Shown here: piece by piece, positions 8,373 to 15,162 of the stretch
Layout of the letters: each line of letters opens with the position of its first letter
Numbering within the stretch: position 1 is the stretch's first letter
DNA from: Achromobacter sp. Bel
GTDB lineage: Bacteria > Pseudomonadota > Gammaproteobacteria > Burkholderiales > Burkholderiaceae_B
DNA: 64,000 bases
NCBI RefSeq assembly: GCF_012928505.1
Contig: NZ_JABBJN010000019.1
Coordinates: 1-64,000, forward strand
Reading direction: 5' to 3'
Position numbers and translations under genes: made by a program
Notes under the pieces: generated by a model
Database searches by the model: none
Told to the model about the DNA's origin: nothing
The model's input: only the letters and a program-made list of their open reading frames with translations

Positions 8373-8858
8373 TCAGGCCGGCGCCGGTGCGCGCAGCAGC
8401 GGCTCCAGCGCGCGTCGCAAGGCGGGCGGCAATTCGACGGGCTGGCTGCGGGCGCGGTCAACATACGCGTGGGTGTAGCTGCCCTGCGCGGCCGCGGCCT
8501 CGTCTTCGCCGCGGAACAGCGCAAACTCGTAGGTCACGCTGGTGCGGCCCAGGCGGCCCACGCGCAAACCCAGCACGACGCGGTCGGGAAACGACACGGG
8601 ACGGAAGTACGAGGTCTGGCTGTGCACCACCAGGCCGATCACGTCGCTCTTGTTCAGGTCCAGCACGCCCAGTTCCACCAGCGTCTGGTTGACCGCCGTG
8701 TCGAAGTATTCGTTGTAGACCACGTTGTTCATGTGGCCGTAGACGTCGATGTCGCGCAGGCGTGTGGTCATCGGCAGCAGGTGCGGATAGTCGCTTCGGA
8801 CGTGCGGGGCCGCGCGTGGCGGCTGCGTCGTGGCGGGCGGCTGGGCAGGGGCGTTCAT
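8373..8858 (-). CDS. 4HBT-family acyl-CoA thioesterase
   Basis: A 161-residue hotdog-fold protein. The 4-hydroxybenzoyl-CoA thioesterase signature is DIDVYGHMNNVVYNEYF, with Asp38 as the likely catalytic residue and the His/Asn pair next to it. Residues 1-27 form a Pro/Ala-rich extension that is probably disordered. It releases free acid and CoA from acyl-CoA. Its ATG overlaps the stop of the SDR gene (ATGA at 8855-8858), so the two are translationally coupled. In this operon it may rescue CoA from dead-end intermediates. The substrate is unknown. Confidence 0.9.
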   Translation of the reverse strand: MNAPAQPPATTQPPRAAPHVRSDYPHLLPMTTRLRDIDVYGHMNNVVYNEYFDTAVNQTLVELGVLDLNKSDVIGLVVHSQTSYFRPVSFPDRVVLGLRVGRLGRTSVTYEFALFRGEDEAAAAQGSYTHAYVDRARSQPVELPPALRRALEPLLRAPAPA

Positions 8859-9739
8859 GCCGCCTCCTGCGCGCGCTTCAGGATGCGGGCGACGTGCGCC
8901 AGGCCCTCGGGCGGCTCGATCAGGCGGGCCAGGCTGGCGATTTCGTCGAAGTGCGCGGCAATGCTCTCGGGCGTGCGTTCGCCTTCGGGGAAATACACGC
9001 CTTCGCTTTCCACGATGGCAAGACGCGCATAGGTCCCCGCGCCCGCCAGCAGCGCCGTGCGGCTGGGCGCGCCCTCGGCCACCAGGAACAGGGCGGCCGG
9101 CGTCACATAGGCCGGATCCAGCGCCCGTAGCGCGTCCGCGTCGAACATCTCGGCCGTCATGCGGGTCGCGGCGGTGGGCACCAGCGCATTGACGTGGATG
9201 CCATGCTTCTGGCCTTCCAGGTGCAGCACGTTCATCAGGCCGACTACACCTGCTTTCGCGGCACCATAGTTCGACTGGCCGAAATTGCCGTACATGCCCG
9301 ACGTGGAGGTGGTCATCAGGATCCGGCCGTAGCGCTGCTCACGCATGATCGGCCAGACGGCGCGCGCGCAATTTGCCGAGCCCAGCAGATGCACGTCGAT
9401 GACCGCGTTGAAATCGTCGGCGCTCATCTTGGCGAAGGTCTTGTCGCGCAGGATGCCGGCGTTGTTGATCAGGATATCGACGCGGCCCCAGGCATCCATC
9501 GCCCGCGCCACCATGGCGTCCACGGCGGCGCTGTCGCAGACGTTGCCGCCGTCGGCGATGGCCTGGCCGCCCGCGGCCAGGATCTCGTCAGCCACGGTCT
9601 GCGCCGCGCCTCCGAAGTCGTTGACCACCACGCGGCAGCCGCGCGCGGCCAGCTGCAGTGCATGGCTGCGACCCAGCCCCTGGCCGGCGCCGGTCACGAT
9701 GGCGACGCGTTCATCGAAACGAATGCTCATGGGGTTCAT
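8855..9739 (-). CDS. SDR-family 3-hydroxyacyl-CoA dehydrogenase-like oxidoreductase
   Basis: 294 residues, a short-chain dehydrogenase. It has the NAD(P)-binding TGAGQGLGRSHALQLA at about 16-31, NNAG at 92-95 and the catalytic set Ser145, Tyr158 and Lys162 (TSTSGMY...SNYGAAK). The RSHALQLAARGCRVVVNDFGG sequence is typical of the 3-hydroxyacyl-CoA dehydrogenase part of multifunctional enzyme type 2, so oxidation of (R)-3-hydroxyacyl-CoA is likely; this matches the MaoC-type hydratase encoded just upstream. Start and stop overlap the neighbours by ATGA on both sides (9736-9739 and 8855-8858). An ordinary acyl dehydrogenase is not part of this operon. Confidence 0.9.
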   Translation of the reverse strand: MNPMSIRFDERVAIVTGAGQGLGRSHALQLAARGCRVVVNDFGGAAQTVADEILAAGGQAIADGGNVCDSAAVDAMVARAMDAWGRVDILINNAGILRDKTFAKMSADDFNAVIDVHLLGSANCARAVWPIMREQRYGRILMTTSTSGMYGNFGQSNYGAAKAGVVGLMNVLHLEGQKHGIHVNALVPTAATRMTAEMFDADALRALDPAYVTPAALFLVAEGAPSRTALLAGAGTYARLAIVESEGVYFPEGERTPESIAAHFDEIASLARLIEPPEGLAHVARILKRAQEAA

Positions 9740-10215
9740 CCTTGAAGAATGGTCATGGTGATCCAGTCGGCCACCAGCGCGGGACGCGCGGCGCCCTCGA
9801 TCTCGACGGTGACGGCATACCGGGTGGTGAACTCACGCGCGTTGCGCGGCGTGAACTCGCTCAGCACGAATCGGCCGCGCACCCGCGCGCCGACCGGCAC
9901 TGGCGTCAGGAAGCGAACCTTATCGAAACCGTAATTGATGCCGATGGCGCCATCGAAGACGGGCAACACCTTCTGGCTCAACGCGGTCAGCAACGACAGC
10001 GACAGGAAGCCATGCGCGATGGGCCCGCCGAAAGCGCTTTCGCGCGCGGCGCGGGCCGGGTCCACATGGATGAACTGGTGGTCACCCGTGGCATCTGCGA
10101 ACAAGTCCACTTGCGCCTGCGAAATGGTCACCCATTCCGACACGCCGATTTCCTGCGACACCTGGTCGGCCAGGGCTTGGGGAGTGAAAGGGGCTTGAAC
10201 AAGGTCTGTAGTCAT
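9736..10215 (-). CDS. MaoC-family (R)-specific enoyl-CoA hydratase
   Basis: A 159-residue single-hotdog MaoC dehydratase. The hydratase-2 motif is complete: FADATGDHQFIHVDPARA with Asp45 and His50, followed by FGGPIAHGFLSLSLL. It adds water to trans-2-enoyl-CoA to give the (R)-3-hydroxyacyl-CoA, which the next gene (SDR) would oxidise. It is the first gene of the leftward operon. A 14-bp palindrome at 10283-10296, about 68 bases upstream of its start, probably binds the divergently encoded TetR regulator. Confidence 0.92.
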   Translation of the reverse strand: MTTDLVQAPFTPQALADQVSQEIGVSEWVTISQAQVDLFADATGDHQFIHVDPARAARESAFGGPIAHGFLSLSLLTALSQKVLPVFDGAIGINYGFDKVRFLTPVPVGARVRGRFVLSEFTPRNAREFTTRYAVTVEIEGAARPALVADWITMTILQG

Positions 10216-10282
10216 GGGCAGCCGAATATCCAGGAGGGAGCGCGTCGCAGACCGCCACCATGGCGCTTCAGAACGCTAAAAC

Positions 10283-10296
10283 ATACCGAGTAGTAT
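10283..10296. promoter_or_regulatory. Putative TetR operator, copy 1
   Basis: ATACCGAGTAGTAT, an inverted repeat ATACC/AGTAT with one mismatch and a 4-nt centre. It lies between maoC (starts 10215) and the TetR gene. It matches the copy at 12867-12880 in 10 of the 10 strictly conserved half-site bases except one (ATACC against ATACT). The surrounding bases are A/T-rich, as expected of overlapping promoters. Confidence 0.7.
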
Positions 10297-10431
10297 AAAC
10301 TTCGATTTTCTGATTTGTACAGCCGGTCGGATCGTCCTGCGAAGGCGCGTAAACCTGCCCGCCACGCAGTGTGCTGACTGGCAATTGGCTAAACTGGCGC
10401 TTTGCCGCAACGCATGGATGGAGAAAGGCGC

Positions 10432-11073
10432 ATGAATGGGGAACCTACGGTGACGGCTGCACGCGATGACGGCATGGGCAATATCGAACTGCTGACCGCG
10501 GCGGCCGAGTGCTTCATGGAGCAAGGGTTCCACGCGTCCAGCATCGACGACGTGGCGCGCCGGCTGGGAGCCACCAAGGGCCGCGTCTATCACTATTACC
10601 GATCCAAGACCGACCTCTTCTTCGACGTGCATCGCGAAGGCATGCGTCGCAATTTCGAAGCCGTGCGCCCGGTGATGAAGGAAAAAGGCACCGCCGCGCA
10701 CCGGCTGGCGCTGATGCTCAAGCACCATGCCCTGTCGATGATGGAGAATCTGGCGTTCGAGACGGTCGTCGTACAAGGCGTGCACATGCACCGCCTGGGC
10801 GCCACCACCCCCGCCCAGCGTCAGACCCTGGCCGAACTCATGACCATCCGCGACGACTTCGAAGCGCTGTTCAAGCGTGTGGCCTACGAAGGCGTGGAAG
10901 ACGGCTCGCTGGCCATCGACGACGTCTCCGTCGCGGTCAAGGCGGCGCTGGGCGCCATCAATTGGCTGGCCGTCTGGTACCGGCCGCGCCTGGGCGAAAC
11001 GCGCGACGACCGAGAGATCCTGGCCAACAAGGTCGTCCACACCATCATCGCCGGCCTGGGCGCCCGCGCCTGA
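10432..11073 (+). CDS. TetR/AcrR-family transcriptional regulator
   Basis: About 213 residues from ATG 10432, which has GGAGAAAGG just upstream; TTG 10402 and ATG 10414 are in frame but less likely. The N-terminal TetR DNA-binding domain is clear: AAECFMEQGFHASSIDDVARRLGATKGRVYHYYRSKTDLF (helix-turn-helix about residues 30-55). The C-terminal part (about 70-205) is the helical ligand domain. It probably represses the leftward maoC operon and the ligase/enoyl-CoA hydratase pair, since the only near-identical 14-bp palindromes seen in the window lie in those two promoter regions. The inducer may be an acyl-CoA, as in FadR-, PsrA- and LiuQ-like TetR proteins. This is inferred from context. Confidence 0.9.
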   Translation: MNGEPTVTAARDDGMGNIELLTAAAECFMEQGFHASSIDDVARRLGATKGRVYHYYRSKTDLFFDVHREGMRRNFEAVRPVMKEKGTAAHRLALMLKHHALSMMENLAFETVVVQGVHMHRLGATTPAQRQTLAELMTIRDDFEALFKRVAYEGVEDGSLAIDDVSVAVKAALGAINWLAVWYRPRLGETRDDREILANKVVHTIIAGLGARA

Positions 11074-11115
11074 GGGCGCGGCCCCGCCCCGTCCCGGGGC
11101 GAGCCGCCTGCCCCC

Positions 11116-12738
11116 TCACGCCAGCCGTTCGCGGCGCAGCCGTATCCCCGCCGCCTCCCGGTCCCACGTGCCTTGCGCCAGCCCCTCGCTGCGCAACACG
11201 TGCTTTTGCAGCTTGCCGCTGGCGGTCTTCGGCAGCTCCTCGACCACCCGCACATAGCGCGGCACCATGTAGTGCGGCACGCGCTCCGCCAGCCACCCGA
11301 TCAACGCGCCAGGCTCCACCTGCGCCCCCTCCACGGCCGTCACCACCGCCAGCACCTCGTCCTCTCCGTGCTCGCTGGGCACCGCCACTGCCACGGCCTC
11401 GCGCACGGCAGGATGCGCGCAGATCTCGCCCTCCAGCTCGAACGACGAGATGTTCTCGCCCCGCCGGCGGATCACGTCCTTCAAGCGGTCCACGAAGAAG
11501 AAGGTGCCCGCCGCGTCACGCCGGAACGCATCCCCAGTGTGGAACCAGCCGTTGCGCATCGACGCGGCGGTCGCTTCGGGATTGCGGTAGTAACCGGTAA
11601 ACAGCGCCCACGGCCGATGCGACCGGATCAGCAGCTCACCCACCTGGCCGTCCGGCACCGCCCGGTCCTGCGCGTCGCCCACCCGCAGCTCGAACCATGG
11701 CCGCGGCTTGCCGCAGCGCCCCGCTTCGGTCAGCCCCGGGCCGGCGCTCAAGGGGCTGGCGATCTCGGTCATGTTGTAGACCGTGTAAAGATCCACGCCG
11801 AAACGCGCCTGGAACGCCGGGGAGTCTTCCCCGAACGGCACGATGAACGCCTTCTTCAGGGTGTGCTCGCGGTCCCGCGGTGACGGCGGCTGTTTGAGCA
11901 GGAAGTTGGCCATGACGCCCAGCAACAGCACCACCGTGCTTTCGGTATCGCGGATCGCGTCCCAGAACTCGGCCGTGCGAAACTCCGGCACCATGGCGAT
12001 CGATCCCCCATAGGCCAGCATCGCGTACACGTACAGCGTGCTGCCGCAATGGAAGATGGGGCCCGCGATCATGCACCGGTCTTCCGGCGTGATGCAATCA
12101 AAGGCGTCCGGCCCCATGGTGTAGAGCTGCACATAGGACGTGACGACACCCTTGGACAGCCCCGTGGTCCCGGACGTGTACATGATGGATTGCATGTCCC
12201 AGGGTTCGATCGGCGCCTCGGTCGCCAGCAGATCCGCCGCAGGCTCCCCCGCCCCATCCACCAGCGCCGCGAACGACACGCCGCGCGGCACAGCGGGCGG
12301 CGCCTCGCCCTCGCCCGTCAGCAGCACGCGGGTCAGCGCGCCAGGCGACAGCGCCTGCAAGCGCTCGACCAGCCCCCGATGCGCCAGCATCAGAGAAGCC
12401 TGGGCGTTCTCCAGCACGTGCTCCAGCGGCCGGCCGCGCAGTGCGGTGTTCAACGGCACATACACCGCACCCAGGTAATTGATGGCAAACCAGCTGGTCA
12501 GCAGCTCCGGCCCGTTGCCCATCCAGCACAGCACCCGGTCCCCCTGCTTGACGCCTTCGCGGCGCAGCGTGGCCGCGCGCTGGCGGACCTGGGCCAGGGT
12601 CTGCGCATAAGTCCATGTTGGACCGCCATGGAAGCGGACAAAGATTCTGTCCGGTATCTTTTTTGCCTGATCTTCCAACAAATAGCGCAGCACGCACGCC
12701 TGGCGATCGGGAACGGCCGCCCGAGCCTCGTCGTTCAT
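11116..12738 (-). CDS. AMP-dependent acyl-CoA synthetase/ligase
   Basis: 540 residues, ANL superfamily. It has the P-loop-like MYTSGTTGLSKGVV at about 180-195, the A5 motif (YNMTEIASP), the adenylate-binding WFHTGDAFRRD and DRLKDVIRRRGENIS, and the C-terminal catalytic Lys in LPKTASGKLQK. It activates a carboxylic acid to acyl-CoA in two steps via acyl-AMP. The style recalls CaiC-type crotonobetaine/carnitine-CoA ligases, but I cannot name the substrate. The start is ATG 12738 behind GGAGACAG; upstream in-frame sequence to 12837 is not conserved in style. It is divergent from the enoyl-CoA hydratase, with the second TetR palindrome between them. Its stop faces the TetR gene across a 42-nt GC-rich gap. 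Confidence 0.92.
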   Translation of the reverse strand: MNDEARAAVPDRQACVLRYLLEDQAKKIPDRIFVRFHGGPTWTYAQTLAQVRQRAATLRREGVKQGDRVLCWMGNGPELLTSWFAINYLGAVYVPLNTALRGRPLEHVLENAQASLMLAHRGLVERLQALSPGALTRVLLTGEGEAPPAVPRGVSFAALVDGAGEPAADLLATEAPIEPWDMQSIMYTSGTTGLSKGVVTSYVQLYTMGPDAFDCITPEDRCMIAGPIFHCGSTLYVYAMLAYGGSIAMVPEFRTAEFWDAIRDTESTVVLLLGVMANFLLKQPPSPRDREHTLKKAFIVPFGEDSPAFQARFGVDLYTVYNMTEIASPLSAGPGLTEAGRCGKPRPWFELRVGDAQDRAVPDGQVGELLIRSHRPWALFTGYYRNPEATAASMRNGWFHTGDAFRRDAAGTFFFVDRLKDVIRRRGENISSFELEGEICAHPAVREAVAVAVPSEHGEDEVLAVVTAVEGAQVEPGALIGWLAERVPHYMVPRYVRVVEELPKTASGKLQKHVLRSEGLAQGTWDREAAGIRLRRERLA

Positions 12739-12866
12739 CAACTGTCTCCTCATTTTGTTGTTTCGCCTATTTTTCATGACTTTTCCGCGGCCATCCAGGC
12801 TTGGAGAATGCGGACTTACCCGCACCATCCCGGGCAACCGCCTTGCGGCGTCTTGCGACTTTCAAC

Positions 12867-12880
12867 ATACTTGGTAGTAT
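12867..12880. promoter_or_regulatory. Putative TetR operator, copy 2
   Basis: ATACTTGGTAGTAT, a perfect inverted repeat of ATACT/AGTAT with a 4-nt centre. It lies between the divergent ligase (starts 12738) and enoyl-CoA hydratase (starts 12910) genes. It is the same motif as at 10283-10296, which points to joint control by the TetR protein encoded at 10432. Confidence 0.75.
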
Positions 12881-12909
12881 ATCCACGAAATAAACCCGAA
12901 GGACAGTGA

Positions 12910-13641
12910 ATGAGCATGGTTTCAATCGAGCGGGACAAGGACGTGGCCGTCGTGCGTTACGACCGGGGCGGCAAGGCGAACGCGCTGAATCTGGCGGCGA
13001 TGGACGCACTGATCGACGCCGCGGGCGAACTGGCGCGGGATGACCACATCCGCGCCATCGTGCTGACAGGCGCGCCCGCCATCTTCAGCGCGGGCATTGA
13101 CCTGAAAGACCCCGCGCTCTGGAGCCATGGAGATCCGCTGGTCACGCAACGCGCGCTGGCTCGCGGCGAAGCGATGTGCCGCGCCTGGAGCGAGCTGCCT
13201 CAAGTTACCGTCGCCGCCATCGAAGGCGCCGCCGTGGGAGGGGGCGCCGTGTTGGCCCTGGCTTGCGATTGGCGCGTCCTGGGCGCCGACGCGTTCCTGC
13301 GTCTGCCTGAAGTCCGTTTGGGCTTGCCTCTTGCCTGGGGCGGCCTGCCGCGCCTGGCAGGCCTGGTCGGCCCCGCCCGCGCCAAACGGGCGCTGTTCAC
13401 CGACCTGCGGCTGGATGCGACCACCGCCGAAGCCTGGGGCCTGGCCGACCGAGTCGCCCCTGCCGGCGACGTGCTGCGCGCCGCCAAGGAGCTGGCTCGA
13501 GAAGCCGCCGCCTGCCCCACGCTGGCACTGCGTCTGACCAAACGCGCCATCGACGCCCAATTCGACGCGAGCCGCCACGCGCATGCTCAGACCGATCAGT
13601 TCCTGTTGTGCCACCTGCTGTCACCCGCCGCTGCGGGGTAG
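12910..13641 (+). CDS. Enoyl-CoA hydratase/isomerase family protein
   Basis: A 243-residue crotonase-fold protein. The oxyanion-hole segments are visible: AIFSAGIDLKD (about 60-70) and EGAAVGGGAVLALACD (about 103-118), which hold the CoA thioester carbonyl. Typical hydratases carry two glutamates: the first would be near EGAAVGGG, and the second region reads LPEVRLGLPLAWGG. An activity as 2-enoyl-CoA hydratase or isomerase is reasonable; the exact reaction is not fixed. It is transcribed away from the ligase gene, and the shared palindrome suggests co-regulation. The ABC binding protein gene follows after about 100 nt. Confidence 0.9.
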   Translation: MSMVSIERDKDVAVVRYDRGGKANALNLAAMDALIDAAGELARDDHIRAIVLTGAPAIFSAGIDLKDPALWSHGDPLVTQRALARGEAMCRAWSELPQVTVAAIEGAAVGGGAVLALACDWRVLGADAFLRLPEVRLGLPLAWGGLPRLAGLVGPARAKRALFTDLRLDATTAEAWGLADRVAPAGDVLRAAKELAREAAACPTLALRLTKRAIDAQFDASRHAHAQTDQFLLCHLLSPAAAG

Positions 13642-13743
13642 TTCCAAGGTCCGTTCCAACGTTCCATTCCGCAGTGCTATTCCGCTGTTCCGTTCCGCGT
13701 TTTAGACCCGTCTCAGAGCGGGCGCCCATCCTGGAGGAAAGAC

Positions 13744-14952
13744 ATGAAACCATTGCTTAGCGCCCTGCTCGTCGCCGGCGCCTTCGCGTTGCCGGTCGCG
13801 CATGCGCAGTCGGACAAACCCATCCGCATCGGCGTCCTGACCGACCTGTCCGGCATGAACGCCGACCTCTCGGGCCAAGGCTCGGTCGAAGCCGCCCGCA
13901 TGGCGGTCGAAGACTTCGGGTCCACCGTGCTGGGCCGCAAGATCGAAATCATCGCCGGCGATCACCAAAACAAGGCCGACATCGGGTCCGCCACCGCACG
14001 CCGCTGGATCGACCAGGACAACGTCAAGGCCATCGTCGACGTGCCGACCTCGTCAGTCGCGCTGGCCGTGCAGGAAATCACGCGCACGTCCAACATCGCG
14101 TTCCTGGCGTCTACCGCCGGCACCTCGGACCTGACGGGCAAAGCGTGCTCGGCCTCGACGGCCCAATGGACCTACGACACCTACGCGCTGGCCAACGGCA
14201 CCGGCCGCGCGCTGACGGAATCCGGCATCAAGAAGTGGTATTTCCTGACCGCCGACTACGCGTTCGGGCACGCCTTGCAGGCCGACACGGAAAACGCGGT
14301 CAAACAGGCGGGCGGCCAGACGCTGGGCGCGGTCAAACATCCGCGCGCCTCGAACGACTTTTCCTCGTTCCTGCTACAGGCCCAGGCTTCCAAGGCCGAG
14401 ATCGTGGCGCTGGCCAATTCCTCCGGCGACACCACCATGGCCATCAAGCAGGCCAATGAATTCGGCCTGATCAAAGGCGGCCAGAAACTGGCAGGCCTGC
14501 TCATGTTCATCACCGACGTCGACGGCGTGGGCCTGGAGCAGGCGCAAGGCCTGGTGCTGACCACCGGCTTTTACTGGGACATGGACGAGCGCACGCGCGA
14601 CTGGGCCAAGCGCTACGCGGACCGCATGAAAGGGCGCGTGCCGACGATGGCGCAGGCCGGCGTCTACTCGTCCGTGCTGACCTTCCTGAAAGGGGTGAAG
14701 GAAAGCCACTCACTGGAGGGCGACGCCGTCATGAAGCAAATCCGCGGCATGAAGATCGACGACATGTTCGCCCGCAACGCCTACCTGCGCGAAGACGGCC
14801 GCTTGGTGCACGATATGTACCTGGTCGAAGTGAAGAAGCCTTCGGAATCCAAGGCGCGCTGGGACTACTACAAGATCCTGCGCACCATCCCGGGCGACAA
14901 CGCGTTCCGCCCGCTGAACCAGGGCGGCTGCCCGCTGGTCGCGGCCAAGTAA
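13744..14952 (+). CDS. ABC transporter substrate-binding protein, branched-chain amino acid type
   Basis: 402 residues with a Sec signal peptide (cleavage near AHAQ, residue 22). The body is a LivK/periplasmic binding protein type 1 fold: IRIGVLTDLSGMNADLSGQGS at the N-terminus and a second lobe with FGLIKGGQKLAG. It captures a small carboxylate, amide or aromatic acid in the periplasm. No permease or ATPase genes are next to it, so it would work with a transporter elsewhere. A GGAGG ribosome site precedes the ATG. It lies just downstream of the acyl-CoA genes and may supply their substrate; no operator is visible in its own upstream region. A strong terminator follows at 14989. Confidence 0.92.
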   Translation: MKPLLSALLVAGAFALPVAHAQSDKPIRIGVLTDLSGMNADLSGQGSVEAARMAVEDFGSTVLGRKIEIIAGDHQNKADIGSATARRWIDQDNVKAIVDVPTSSVALAVQEITRTSNIAFLASTAGTSDLTGKACSASTAQWTYDTYALANGTGRALTESGIKKWYFLTADYAFGHALQADTENAVKQAGGQTLGAVKHPRASNDFSSFLLQAQASKAEIVALANSSGDTTMAIKQANEFGLIKGGQKLAGLLMFITDVDGVGLEQAQGLVLTTGFYWDMDERTRDWAKRYADRMKGRVPTMAQAGVYSSVLTFLKGVKESHSLEGDAVMKQIRGMKIDDMFARNAYLREDGRLVHDMYLVEVKKPSESKARWDYYKILRTIPGDNAFRPLNQGGCPLVAAK

Positions 14953-14988
14953 GCCAGGCCGTTCCGCCTTGCCCGAATCCTGACGCAG

Positions 14989-15019
14989 GCCGGCGCCGTG
15001 AACGCGGCGCCGGCTTGTT
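14989..15019 (+). terminator. Terminator after the ABC binding protein gene
   Basis: A 10-bp perfect stem (GCCGGCGCCG / CGGCGCCGGC) with a 6-nt loop is followed by TTGTT. The tail is short but the stem is very stable. Confidence 0.75.
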
Positions 15020-15086
15020 GCATCCGCCTCCCAGCCACCCTGCTCCGCCCGATCATTCGGACCGCTTCCCCATCGCGTTCAGCAAA

Positions 15087-15120
15087 TTGTCATTAACCTT
15101 TCATTTGGGACTTCTAGCAT
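15087..15120 (+). promoter_or_regulatory. PhoB box and -10 element of phoX
   Basis: TTGTCAT (15087-15093) and CTTTCAT (15098-15104) are two 7-bp direct half-sites separated by TAAC, giving the 11-bp period of a PhoB box. Ten bases after the second half-site is TAGCAT (15115-15120), a -10-like hexamer, which is the spacing expected of a PhoB-activated promoter. The ATG of the PhoX gene follows at 15163. The match is by eye to the known Pho box. Confidence 0.82.
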
Positions 15121-15162
15121 TGCTCGTCCGATCAAGACGCAGCCCTCGCCCCAGGAATCCCA

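Noticed and set aside
11074-11115. GC-rich hairpin CGCCCCG/CGGGGCG between TetR and the ligase as a terminator
   Set aside because: It has a 7-bp stem but no T-run; it is too weak to call.
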